Positions 53,669-62,614 of a stretch of DNA of 64,000 nt are shown one piece after another. Origin of the DNA: Parasphaerochaeta coccoides DSM 17374 (GTDB taxonomy: Bacteria; Spirochaetota; Spirochaetia; Sphaerochaetales; Sphaerochaetaceae); the NCBI RefSeq assembly GCF_000208385.1, contig NC_015436.1, positions 62,001 through 126,000 of the forward strand. The letters are read 5' to 3'. Within the stretch, counting starts at the first letter, position 1, and the number at the start of each line of letters is the position of its first letter. The notes under the pieces are model-generated. The model ran no database searches. It saw only the letters and a list, made by a program, of their open reading frames with translations, and was not told the origin of the DNA. Made by a program: the position numbers and the translations under genes.

Positions 53669-54640
53669 ATGAAAAAGGTAATCGTAATCACATTTGTATT
53701 GTTGCTGTGTCTGGTTGGAGTTGCATTTGCTGGCGGGAACAAGGAAGCCGCCGGTTCTCAAGGAACAGGCAAGCCTCTCCGCGCTGTTTGGTGTTCGGCT
53801 ATGAACAATGAGTCCCAGCCGTTCGCTTATAAAATGTTCAAAAAGTATATGGCTCAATACAACATTGAGATTTCTGTCTTGGATGATCAGGGTGATGCCG
53901 CCAAGCAAGCAGCGAACGTCGCCCAGGCTGTAGCAGCGAATTACCAGTGGATCATCGTCAATCCTACCGATGCCGCTGGTATCGTGACTGCTTTCAAGGC
54001 TGCCAAGGAAGCTCGGCCAAACATTATCATTTCTACGTATTCATCTGATGTCCCCGACGACGCGGAACGGTATCGTGATTTCTTTGTCGGCATGGATGAT
54101 GCCACTGCCGGTGCCGTTGCTGCCAATGCATTCATTGAAAAGTTTCCCAATGGAGGCAACATAGTCGAGATAGGAGGACAGGCTGGTCATAATGCACAGA
54201 TTCTTAGGCATGATGGTTTCATATCTGTCATGAAGGATCATCCGGAATTCAAGATCCTCGATATTCAGAACACCGAACATTGGGCGACTGACGAAGCTCA
54301 ATCTATCATGGAAGATTTCATTACCAAATACGGTAAGAAAATTGATGCGGTTTTCGTTCATTGGGATAACGGCGCGACAGGTGTGATTTCCGCAGTGCAA
54401 GCTGCTGGCTTAAACGGGATTGTAATCGTTGGCGTCGACGGGTGCAAGGCTGGTTTTGACCAGGTCAGGGAAGGTACCCAATATGCAACGATCATGAATA
54501 ACTTTGAGACTCAGAGCATTGCTTCCCTGGAACTTGTTTCAAAACTTCTGGCTGGTGAAAAAGTCGCTTCCAATAACTATGCGGAAATGGATATCGTCAC
54601 ACTGGCGAACATCAATGAATTCACGACTCCTGAATGGTAG
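53669..54640 (+). CDS. Sugar-binding protein of an RbsB-type importer
   Basis: A 323-residue periplasmic binding protein. The ATG at 53669 follows AAAGGAGTATTTTCAC. The signal peptide ends at G-V-A-F-A-G-G, and the mature part starts N-K-E-A-A. Family features include V-N-P-T-D-A-A-G near residue 100, V-G-M-D-D near 145 and V-H-W-D-N-G-A-T-G-V-I near 235. It is separated from the ATPase gene by 300 bases containing a hairpin. Its ligand is unknown; the flanking kinase, dehydrogenase and radical enzymes suggest a sugar or anhydrosugar. Confidence 0.92.
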   Translation: MKKVIVITFVLLLCLVGVAFAGGNKEAAGSQGTGKPLRAVWCSAMNNESQPFAYKMFKKYMAQYNIEISVLDDQGDAAKQAANVAQAVAANYQWIIVNPTDAAGIVTAFKAAKEARPNIIISTYSSDVPDDAERYRDFFVGMDDATAGAVAANAFIEKFPNGGNIVEIGGQAGHNAQILRHDGFISVMKDHPEFKILDIQNTEHWATDEAQSIMEDFITKYGKKIDAVFVHWDNGATGVISAVQAAGLNGIVIVGVDGCKAGFDQVREGTQYATIMNNFETQSIASLELVSKLLAGEKVASNNYAEMDIVTLANINEFTTPEW

Positions 54641-54723
54641 CATAAGAATTGATGTCGGTGGCATGAATGAATCCGTAATGGAATGAGGTGAGCCACCGTC
54701 ACATCAAGTGCAGGTAGTATGGA

Positions 54724-54759
54724 AACATTGCCATCTATCAGAAAACGGATGGCAATGTT
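54724..54759 (+). terminator. Intra-operon hairpin after the binding-protein gene
   Basis: AACATTGCCATC (54724-54735) pairs perfectly with GATGGCAATGTT (54748-54759) around a 12-base loop. There is no long T-run, so partial termination or mRNA protection is more likely than full stop. Confidence 0.6.
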
Positions 54760-54940
54760 GTTGAGTCCAAGGAAGAACCTGCATAGATTCAGGTGGCAGC
54801 ATCTTATTCATTAAACGGAATGGAATACGTTTCGTGGCGGCACTTTTATTATTTCCGAGAGATTTATTGACGCTGATGAGATGATCAATTCGTTCATCGG
54901 GCAGTGTCTATGGCGGTGCTGCGGTGTTAAGGAGAGAGGC

Positions 54941-56419
54941 ATGGACAATAAGTATATCCTTACTGTGTCAAATGTTAATAAAGCATTTCCTGGCGTCAAA
55001 GCCCTGGATGATGTTTCAATACAAGTCAAACAAGGCGAGGTGCATGGTATTGTAGGTGAGAACGGAGCTGGAAAATCTACGTTGATGAAGATTCTCTCCG
55101 GAGTATATGCCAAGGACAGCGGGACGATTATCTTTGATGGCGAATCCATTGAGAAGTCAACGCCATTTGATTCTTTGCGTAGAGGCATAAGCATCATTTA
55201 CCAAGAGTTCAACTTAGTGGAAACCATGAGTGTCGGTGAAAACATTTTCATGGGTCGGTTCAAAGAAATGAGCGGTATGCGGGGAACGCACAAAAGAGCG
55301 GCAAAACTCATAGAAGATATCGGAAGCCGGATCAACTCCCATACATTGGTCAAGAATCTTTCTACTGCTGAGAAGCAGATGGTGGAGATTGCAAAAGCAT
55401 TATCGTTCAATTCCAAGTTGATTATCATGGACGAGCCATCAAGCTCCTTGACGAATGATGACTTGAAACAGTTGTTTCAGATTGTGAAATTGCTTGTTTC
55501 GCAGGGAATTTCGGTGATCTATATCAGCCATAAGCTTGATGAAGTATTTGAGCTTTGTGATACCGTCACAATCATGTGCGATGGCCGCGTCATTGATAGC
55601 AAGCCGGCATCGGAACTGACACGTGCGGAGATGATCATGAAGATGGTCGGTCGAGCGATAGAGAACGAGTTTCCCGAACGTCCGCGATGTGTCGGAGCTC
55701 CTCTGTTGCATGTCGCTGGTTTGAACACGCGAAAACTGCATGATGTATCTTTTACCTTGAACAAAGGAGAGATACTGGGTCTGGTCGGACTTGTCGGGGC
55801 CGGCAGGACGGAGATTGCCCGCTCTTTATTTGGAGCTGACAAAGTACGTTCTGCTGAGTTTGTCTTGGAAGGGGAGAGGATTTCCATTAAGAAGCCCCAC
55901 GACGCTATCCAGCATGGAATTGGTTTTGTCCCGGAAGATCGGAAGCAACAGGGACTTATTCTTCCTTTTTCAGTTGAAACCAACATTTCCATAGCATGTT
56001 TGAAGAATTTGTGCCGAGGCTTGTTCCGATTTGTCAGTCAGTCAAAGGAACGAGAATGTTCCAAACGGGAGATTGAAAACTTACGTATCAAGACTTCAAG
56101 CGCAGATACCAGGGTCGTAACTCTTTCTGGAGGGAATCAACAGAAAATCATTATTGGCAGGTGGCTGGAGATGCATCCTATGATCCTGATATTGGATGAA
56201 CCGACACGGGGAATCGACATTGGGGCGAAATACGAAATTTATATGCTCATGAAGAAAATAGTGGAGGCCGGTGGTTCCATCATCCTGATTTCTTCTGAAT
56301 TTCCTGAAGTTCTGAATCTGAGCAATCGTGTCTTGACGATATGTGACGGAAAGGTGACTGGTGAATTTGACCCTGAAGTGGCATCTGGCAATGAAATCAT
56401 GGACAAGGTAATGGGATGA
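54941..56419 (+). CDS. Sugar ABC transporter ATPase, RbsA type (two-domain)
   Basis: A 492-residue ATPase. Domain 1 has G-E-N-G-A-G-K-S-T near residue 40, signature L-S-T-A-E-K-Q-M-V-E-I and Walker B I-I-M-D-E-P-S-S-S-L. Domain 2 has G-L-V-G-A-G-R-T-E and L-S-G-G-N-Q-Q-K-I-I-I-G-R-W with D-E-P-T-R-G-I-D-I-G-A. The ATG at 54941 follows AAGGAGAGAGGC; the longer frame lacks support. The two permease genes follow at 12 and 15 bases. Confidence 0.94.
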   Translation: MDNKYILTVSNVNKAFPGVKALDDVSIQVKQGEVHGIVGENGAGKSTLMKILSGVYAKDSGTIIFDGESIEKSTPFDSLRRGISIIYQEFNLVETMSVGENIFMGRFKEMSGMRGTHKRAAKLIEDIGSRINSHTLVKNLSTAEKQMVEIAKALSFNSKLIIMDEPSSSLTNDDLKQLFQIVKLLVSQGISVIYISHKLDEVFELCDTVTIMCDGRVIDSKPASELTRAEMIMKMVGRAIENEFPERPRCVGAPLLHVAGLNTRKLHDVSFTLNKGEILGLVGLVGAGRTEIARSLFGADKVRSAEFVLEGERISIKKPHDAIQHGIGFVPEDRKQQGLILPFSVETNISIACLKNLCRGLFRFVSQSKERECSKREIENLRIKTSSADTRVVTLSGGNQQKIIIGRWLEMHPMILILDEPTRGIDIGAKYEIYMLMKKIVEAGGSIILISSEFPEVLNLSNRVLTICDGKVTGEFDPEVASGNEIMDKVMG

Positions 56420-56431
56420 AGGAGAAGCATA

Positions 56432-57439
56432 ATGACAGTAGTAAAGCACATAGTCAGCATGAATGATGGCAGGCTCGAAAGGAAAGCCAGATATTTCCTG
56501 CTTAATCACATGCTGGTAGTTCTCTTGTTGCTTCTTGTAATTGTTACCGCCGTCGTGGAGCCGAATTCTCTGAGCATCGGCAATATCACCAGCATCTTGA
56601 GACGTTTTGGCGCTCCTGCATTCATAGCGCTTGGACTGACTTTTGCCATCATCACTGGTTTCATTGATTTGTCCATTCCTGGCATAGTCAATTTTTCTGC
56701 GGTACTGGCTATCTATTTGATAAACCCATTGGGACAAGTGGGAGCATTAGTGGTGGTATTGATTTTCGGCTTGGCGGCAGGAATGATAAATGGATTGTTG
56801 ATCATCAAGTCCGGGGGAACGACACAGGCGGAAGGGCTGTTCATAACATTCGGGATGTCGCAGGTTTGGTCCGCGGCAGCAATGTTGCTGAGCCAGGGCA
56901 AGACACAGCAGTTGAGATGGTGCGATCGAAGTTATTCTTTGTTTACTTTTCTAGGCAGCTACAAGATTGGTTTTGTTCCGATTGCCATGGTCGTATTCGT
57001 CATGGTGCTTATTTTGTTGAATCTTCTTCAGAAAAGAACCTTTGCCGGGCGTTGCATGTGTCTGGTCGGCGGAAACAAGACAGTTGCCAGGCTTTCCGGC
57101 ATCCATGTGGACAGAACGATTCTCTCTGCGTTCATGATTTGTGGGTTGATGACCGTAATTGGCGCCGTGATGCTTGTGGGACGTGTGACGACAGCGTCCC
57201 CGACGGTAGGTAGTGGGTTTGATACCAATGCGATACTTGCTGTCGTTGTGGGTGGTACATCCTTGGCTGGTGGCAAGGGCAATGTGTTTGGGACTATGCT
57301 TGGCGTTTTTTTGGTAATTTTGCTTGCAAACAGCATGAATTTGCTTGGGGTCTCCACGCACATGCAGAATGTCATGAATGGTGCGGTTCTGCTTCTTGCC
57401 ATCTGGGCGGATGGCCGGAAAACCAGCCAGCTCAAATAG
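56432..57439 (+). CDS. Sugar ABC transporter permease, RbsC type (first of two)
   Basis: A 335-residue inner-membrane protein. The ATG follows AAGGAGAAGCATA. It shows I-T-G-F-I-D-L-S-I-P near residue 75, V-G-G-N-K-T-V-A-R-L-S-G-I near residue 215 and the late G-G-T-S-L-A-G-G-K-G-N. Residues 155-185 include a polar loop (L-R-W-C-D-R-S-Y) not usual in RbsC. With the next gene it makes a heterodimeric channel, unlike the homodimer of the ribose importer. Confidence 0.92.
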   Translation: MTVVKHIVSMNDGRLERKARYFLLNHMLVVLLLLLVIVTAVVEPNSLSIGNITSILRRFGAPAFIALGLTFAIITGFIDLSIPGIVNFSAVLAIYLINPLGQVGALVVVLIFGLAAGMINGLLIIKSGGTTQAEGLFITFGMSQVWSAAAMLLSQGKTQQLRWCDRSYSLFTFLGSYKIGFVPIAMVVFVMVLILLNLLQKRTFAGRCMCLVGGNKTVARLSGIHVDRTILSAFMICGLMTVIGAVMLVGRVTTASPTVGSGFDTNAILAVVVGGTSLAGGKGNVFGTMLGVFLVILLANSMNLLGVSTHMQNVMNGAVLLLAIWADGRKTSQLK

Positions 57440-57454
57440 GAGGAGGTAAAAATC

Positions 57455-58462
57455 ATGAGAATTGAGGCAAATCCATCCATGGTACAAGAAAAGGTCATTG
57501 ATTCCGGCAAGTTTTTGTATGAGCATAAAGCTATTGCAGGCATTGTGTTTTTGTACGCGCTCGCGTTCCTGTACAATCTGAATGGGAATTCTGGTTTTTT
57601 CTCAAGTTATTCCCAGACGTTGATATTGATCAAAGCGACGGTCAATATCATCGTGGCCTGTGGTGTAACCTTTGCCGTGATGACACGCTCCATTGATCTT
57701 TCAATTGGAGGGGTGTTGGCTTTGTCTGGTGTGCTGGTAATCAAATTCATGAATATCATGCCAGTTTGGCTGGCGATACTGCTTACTGTTCTCATTGGAG
57801 TCATTGTCGGTTTTATCAATGGCTTTCTGATTGTCCATCAAAATCTTGAAGGTTTCATTGTCACTCTGGGAATGGGCATCCTGCTCAAAGGTGTCGCTCT
57901 CCAGCTTACTGACGCCCACCCCATTTCTGCCCGCCTTTCTTTCAATGAGTTAGCGGATGGCAGACAACTGGTCTTTGGTTTGGCAAGAATACCCAATATG
58001 GTAATCATCATGCTGGTGATTGTGGTGATTTCCAGCCTGATTCTTCGTTATACGCAGTTTGGGCGTAACGTCTATGCAATTGGCGGCAATTATTCCGTAG
58101 CGAAGTACTCCGGTATTCCGGTTGTCCGTCAGAAATGGATTTGTTTCGGTATTTCCGCAGGACTGACCGCTATTGCGGGAATCGTCAATTCTTCTCATTT
58201 AGGTGCTGGTAATGCAAACTATGGCGATATGACAGCAATGATTGTGAACTGTGCAGTGGTAGTCGGGGGAACATCCATGGCAGGAGGCATTGGCGGAGTC
58301 TGGCAATCAGCAATCGGGGTTTTGTTTTTTGCGGTAATGGAATTCTCTTTGAACATAATGGTTCGGAATTCTTATGTGATAATGCTTATCCAGGGAATGG
58401 TGATTGTCTTGATCTTATTTGGAGACAGTTTCGGAAACAAGAAGCGTCGGGAGCGAGTCTGA
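57455..58462 (+). CDS. Sugar ABC transporter permease, RbsC type (second of two)
   Basis: A 335-residue permease. The ATG follows AGGAGGTAAAAATC. It has T-R-S-I-D-L-S-I-G-G-V near residue 75, G-G-N-Y-S-V-A-K-Y-S-G-I near residue 210 and G-G-T-S-M-A-G-G-I-G-G late. Its N-terminus is longer and more polar than in the first permease. It ends the importer; the LacI regulator gene follows after about 170 bases. Confidence 0.93.
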   Translation: MRIEANPSMVQEKVIDSGKFLYEHKAIAGIVFLYALAFLYNLNGNSGFFSSYSQTLILIKATVNIIVACGVTFAVMTRSIDLSIGGVLALSGVLVIKFMNIMPVWLAILLTVLIGVIVGFINGFLIVHQNLEGFIVTLGMGILLKGVALQLTDAHPISARLSFNELADGRQLVFGLARIPNMVIIMLVIVVISSLILRYTQFGRNVYAIGGNYSVAKYSGIPVVRQKWICFGISAGLTAIAGIVNSSHLGAGNANYGDMTAMIVNCAVVVGGTSMAGGIGGVWQSAIGVLFFAVMEFSLNIMVRNSYVIMLIQGMVIVLILFGDSFGNKKRRERV

Positions 58463-58517
58463 GAACCTCCATGCTATCGGGGCAAAAGCAGCTGCTGATA
58501 AAAAACATCGCCAACAG

Positions 58518-58570
58518 TTGAAAATTAGAAAAACCTGTTTATAATATAAAAACGATTACGTAATCGTTTT
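58518..58570 (+). promoter_or_regulatory. Promoter and 22-bp palindromic operator of the LacI gene
   Basis: -35 TTGAAA (58518-58523), 16-base spacer and perfect -10 TATAAT (58540-58545). The operator at 58549-58570 is a perfect 22-bp palindrome whose half is AAAACGATTAC, with CG at its centre, placed across the expected transcription start. Confidence 0.8.
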
Positions 58571-58631
58571 CAGCAAGTACTGACATGAAGTGAGCAGGTA
58601 GTGTCCAAGGCTCCGGAATGCGGAGGATCGC

Positions 58632-59639
58632 ATGGCTATGACGACAATTAAAGATGTGGCGAGGGTTGCCAAGGTTTCTACGGCAACCGTATCCCATGTA
58701 TTCAATGGGACTCGTTTTGTATCTGAGAAAACTACGGAGAGGGTACGTAGGGTAGCACAGGATCTTGGATACGTATCCAATATCAATGCCGTTGGACTGC
58801 GTAGCAACAAGACAAAACGGATTGGACTGCTTGTTCCGGCAATTGCCTCCTTCTTTTATGTGGATATCCTTGATGCCATAGAACAGGTGCTGGTCAAAAA
58901 TGGATATCAATTGGTTATCGGATGTTCCCATGAAAACCTGCAACGTGAAAAAGAACAGGTCGGTATTTTCAATTTTCAGCAGATTGACGGTATGCTGATG
59001 TTTCCCGCTCCCGGTGACCATGGCTATCTTGATGTAATGCCTCGGAAATATCCCATTGTGTTCATTGACCGGGAAGCGGAAGGTTGTTGCCGGGATGCCG
59101 TGATCGGTGATAACTTCAACTCCACGTATGAGGCTATTTCCTGTGTAATCAATGAAGGTCATCAGATGATAGGCATTCTCAGTGGGCCTGAAGGCATTTC
59201 AGCATTGAAGGAACGCGTACAAGGGTATAAGCAGGCCCTACAGGAGCATGGGATTGTTTTTGATCCTGAACTGGTGGTTAGCGATGTATCATCCAGCACA
59301 GGCGGATATGAAGCAACGCGCCGCTTGCTTTTCCATAGGAGACCGACGGCTATCTTGTCATTGTCTCCTGCCATGGCTGTCGGTTGTCTACAGTATTTAC
59401 ATGAACATGATATCAAGGTTCCTGAAGAAATAGCTCTGCTTTCTTTTGGAGATACCGAATGGATGTCTGTAACGGCTCCACCATTGACAGCTTTACAGCA
59501 TCCCATGTTTGACATCGGGCAGCTTGCTGCCAAAGTATTGCTGAAAAGACTTGAAGAAGAACAGGATTCTGGCAAGCCGAGGGAAGATTTCCAGACATAC
59601 CGTCTTCCTGTCAGCATGATTCGGCGGGACTCTTTTTGA
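58632..59639 (+). CDS. LacI-family transcriptional regulator
   Basis: A 335-residue repressor with the standard start T-T-I-K-D-V-A-R-V-A-K-V-S-T-A-T-V-S-H-V-F-N-G-T and hinge region, then a sugar-sensing domain (L-V-P-A-I-A-S-F-F-Y, F-I-D-R-E-A, G-I-L-S-G, L-L-S-F-G-D). It probably binds the 22-bp palindrome at its own promoter and controls itself and the dehydrogenase gene downstream. It lies between the importer and a Gfo/Idh/MocA gene, so its inducer should be the imported sugar or a product. Confidence 0.93.
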   Translation: MAMTTIKDVARVAKVSTATVSHVFNGTRFVSEKTTERVRRVAQDLGYVSNINAVGLRSNKTKRIGLLVPAIASFFYVDILDAIEQVLVKNGYQLVIGCSHENLQREKEQVGIFNFQQIDGMLMFPAPGDHGYLDVMPRKYPIVFIDREAEGCCRDAVIGDNFNSTYEAISCVINEGHQMIGILSGPEGISALKERVQGYKQALQEHGIVFDPELVVSDVSSSTGGYEATRRLLFHRRPTAILSLSPAMAVGCLQYLHEHDIKVPEEIALLSFGDTEWMSVTAPPLTALQHPMFDIGQLAAKVLLKRLEEEQDSGKPREDFQTYRLPVSMIRRDSF

Positions 59640-59704
59640 AAGAGAGAAAACAAGGACATAACGGAAGAAACGCTTCCGACAGTGTTGAAAGGGGTATGCT
59701 TTAG

Positions 59705-60808
59705 GTGGAAAAAATACGCATAGGACTTATTGGCGCGGGAATGATTTCTCAAAAGCATCTACAGATGTACCGGGAAATTCCTGAAGCCCAGGTAGTGGCA
59801 GTATGCAGTCGCACGCGATCTTCCGCTGAACGGTGTGCGCAGGAATGGGGCATTGAAAACGTTCATACGGATATTCAACAGATGCTTGCGCAGGATGACA
59901 TAGATGCTGTGGACATTTGCCTGCACACGATCCTGCATGCTCCGGTCGCCATTGCTGCGTTGAATGCCGGCAAGCATGTCTATTGCGAGAAACCGCTGGC
60001 AATGTCTTATGTCGATGGAGCAGCTATGCTTGAAGCCGCGCGACGCAATGACCGTACACTGCATATTCAGTTGGGATTCCTGTACCGCCCCAATGTCCGG
60101 GCAGCAAAACGGCTGGTAGATGGCGGCGCCTTAGGAGATATATACCATGCGCGTTCCATGGGATTCAGACGCAGGAACCGTCCTTATGTGGACGGATATG
60201 GAAGTGCTGATTTCGTTGAAAGGAAATATTCCGGTGGCGGTGCTTTATATGATTTCGGCGTATATCATATTTCTCAGCTTCTGTATCTCATGGGAATGCC
60301 ACGCCCCTTGAGTATGAGTGGGAAACTGCATCAGGCAATTCCTATGGATGAATCCCGACGTATCAGCGGACATTATGATGTTGAGGAACTGGGGGTTGGA
60401 CTGGTACGCTTTGAAAAAGGCATGACCATGGACCTTTTTGAATCATGGGCGGTTCATCTTGACTCCATGGATCCCAGCATCCTGTTGGGCTCCCGTGGGG
60501 GAATAAAGCTTGAACCATTCAGCTTTCATACTACTTTCTGTGATTTGGAACTGGATTGTACCGGTGACTTGGAAAAAATGGATTTTCGTTGGAAGAATAC
60601 GCTTCCATATGAATATGCCTATGCCTCGTCTGAAATGCACTGGATTGCGGCTCTGCTTCAGAAGGTTCCTTTGTTACCGACCGCAGAGCTGGCACTTCAA
60701 ACCTTGCTGATTCAGGAAGGTATTACGCTGTCTAACAGGCTTGGGCGTGAAGTAAGCGCGGAAGAAACAATTGAAAGTTCAATCCTCTCTGATCTCAGAC
60801 TTTCTTGA
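59705..60808 (+). CDS. Gfo/Idh/MocA-family sugar dehydrogenase
   Basis: A 367-residue NAD(P)-dependent oxidoreductase starting with GTG (no in-frame ATG fits; AAGGGG lies upstream). The Rossmann motif is G-L-I-G-A-G-M-I-S-Q-K-H, the lysine is in Y-C-E-K-P, and the catalytic region is A-L-Y-D-F-G-V-Y-H-I-S-Q, with His in the usual place. It is probably cotranscribed with the LacI gene. It converges on the ROK-like gene with 19 bases between stops. The substrate is unknown; 1,5-anhydrofructose reductases belong to this family, which is relevant to the neighbouring radical enzymes. Confidence 0.9.
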   Translation: MEKIRIGLIGAGMISQKHLQMYREIPEAQVVAVCSRTRSSAERCAQEWGIENVHTDIQQMLAQDDIDAVDICLHTILHAPVAIAALNAGKHVYCEKPLAMSYVDGAAMLEAARRNDRTLHIQLGFLYRPNVRAAKRLVDGGALGDIYHARSMGFRRRNRPYVDGYGSADFVERKYSGGGALYDFGVYHISQLLYLMGMPRPLSMSGKLHQAIPMDESRRISGHYDVEELGVGLVRFEKGMTMDLFESWAVHLDSMDPSILLGSRGGIKLEPFSFHTTFCDLELDCTGDLEKMDFRWKNTLPYEYAYASSEMHWIAALLQKVPLLPTAELALQTLLIQEGITLSNRLGREVSAEETIESSILSDLRLS

Positions 60809-60827
60809 AGTCCGGGGGTCATGGATT

Positions 60828-62609
60828 TTAGGACGTGGAAACAAAGGAAAGACATCCGTAGTATACTGCGCCGACAGCTTGGGCAAACTGTGCCACTGTA
60901 TAATCAGGATGTTTTTCCAGTTCTTTCATGAGACGCGTATGGGCCAGGTTCCCATCAGCCGCATGCTGTATCAGACCGGGGACAATTTTTGTCGCCCCTT
61001 CATTCAGGAGATTGAAGCAGACGGAATCTTTTACCATACGTCCGAACAGTGTGCGTTCTTTGGTTTCAGGATGTAAGATGAATTCTGTCTCAAGCCAGCA
61101 GACACCCAATGATTCTCCAATGTGTCGGAAAATATCCGCACAGGCATCTTGTCCGGGTTCCGAGGCTTTCTTCATGAAAAACTCCAGGCAAGGTTTCCGC
61201 ATATCTGTTGGTTTCGTGGGAACAATAATCTTGTCGCCAACCCGGACAAAAAATCCTTTGTCGAAGGCTTCCTGAAGTACGGAGGAAGCCTGCGCGGGCA
61301 GGTTACGGGCGGCGAGACGAAATACACCGGATTGGCAGGCATATTTTTGCAGTGTGCCGACTAGTCCGGTATTAAAGTTATTAATGCTCCTGATATCATC
61401 AGGTTCATGCTCTTTCTGTCTGTAACTACCGAGGTCAATGATGAAATTATAGACTTCCAGGGGGATTTCCGGGATTGAGCCGTCAGGTCTGACCCAGCCT
61501 GTTCCCAATTCCGTTCCCAACGTATGAGCAAAAAAGCCTGTTGACATATCCTGTCCGGCACTCGCCATTTCCACCGCTGTCGTAAAGGCAGCCATGGGAC
61601 CATCATTGGTGAGCAGGACTGAACCTTCAGGTACGACAAACATTTTCAGTTTGTCGCCAAAGGAGGCGATCCGACTGAACTGGAGTTCATAATCCAGGTC
61701 TTTGTTTCCGCGCATTCCTCTGGTCTTATACGTTTCTCCTCCTACAATCAGATTGCGTACCACCACATCGGGAAAACAGAGGCCGATGGCATCAAATCCA
61801 TGCAGATTCTCTCCAGCGGCATTTTCCATGGCTTCAATGCCTTTTTCCATGTGTTCCCACGAGGCGTACCTGTCCAAAGCGGTTTTATCAATGTCATTTT
61901 CACGGTTCTGTGCATACAGGCATGTCGCGGCTCTCATGAGTCGTGTCAGCATGAGCAATGGATCCAGAAACTGTTCCGCACGAGTAAAGCCAGCAGGAAA
62001 CCAATCATATTCCTTGAATATCGCCAGATGTCCTTTTATCGATGCCACAAGTTTCACATCCGTGCCGCCGATATCCATGCCCATGACAATCTTTTCCTGG
62101 CTGATGGAAGGTAACTGTCCAAAGATATCCGTGTGGGGATGTATGGGGAGAACGTCACTCACCGGTGGTTCCTGAGCTATATCATATGTATGGAACGCAA
62201 AACGGGAACCTGCCTCGTATAAGGTTGCCAGCATACGTTCGTTCACATTGAGGCATTTACCGTACCCTGTACGCTCTTCCTTGGGATATGTCGTCTGGAA
62301 TACTTCATCCAGTTCTTCCGTCAATACGACAATATCCTTGTTACGGGAGTCTATGTAGATGTCTATTTTGACAGCGCCAAGAGAAGATATGATGTTGTAC
62401 AGCATGGCATGAACATAGGATGCCACGAAGTTCCTTTCCGACCCAGGGGAGAAGTCGGGCAGGAGAAGTGGGAAACACCGTGTAGAGCCATCATGGAGCT
62501 TTACATGACAATGGAATGGATGGCATCCCTCCTGCTGGAATGCCTCGCGGACTTCACTGACATAGACGGAATCATCAGCGTCCGCTCTTTCCAGGAATTT
62601 CTTGAGCAT
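60828..62609 (-). CDS. Unusual 593-residue ROK-like protein with an extra N-terminal domain
   Basis: The first 165 residues match nothing I recognise. The ROK-type phosphate motif G-M-D-I-G-G-T-D-V-K-L-V starts at about residue 177, and a second motif H-T-L-G-T-E-L-G-T-G-W-V occurs near residue 370. The ROK zinc motif (CxCGxxGCxE) is absent, and the protein is almost twice the size of a normal ROK kinase. It follows the activating-enzyme gene by five bases, behind AAGGGGTAAACACT, so it is the third gene of the glycyl-radical operon. It may be a sugar kinase or a sugar-sensing/chaperone protein; activity cannot be read from sequence. Confidence 0.8.
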   Translation of the reverse strand: MLKKFLERADADDSVYVSEVREAFQQEGCHPFHCHVKLHDGSTRCFPLLLPDFSPGSERNFVASYVHAMLYNIISSLGAVKIDIYIDSRNKDIVVLTEELDEVFQTTYPKEERTGYGKCLNVNERMLATLYEAGSRFAFHTYDIAQEPPVSDVLPIHPHTDIFGQLPSISQEKIVMGMDIGGTDVKLVASIKGHLAIFKEYDWFPAGFTRAEQFLDPLLMLTRLMRAATCLYAQNRENDIDKTALDRYASWEHMEKGIEAMENAAGENLHGFDAIGLCFPDVVVRNLIVGGETYKTRGMRGNKDLDYELQFSRIASFGDKLKMFVVPEGSVLLTNDGPMAAFTTAVEMASAGQDMSTGFFAHTLGTELGTGWVRPDGSIPEIPLEVYNFIIDLGSYRQKEHEPDDIRSINNFNTGLVGTLQKYACQSGVFRLAARNLPAQASSVLQEAFDKGFFVRVGDKIIVPTKPTDMRKPCLEFFMKKASEPGQDACADIFRHIGESLGVCWLETEFILHPETKERTLFGRMVKDSVCFNLLNEGATKIVPGLIQHAADGNLAHTRLMKELEKHPDYTVAQFAQAVGAVYYGCLSFVSTS

Positions 62610-62614
62610 AGTGT

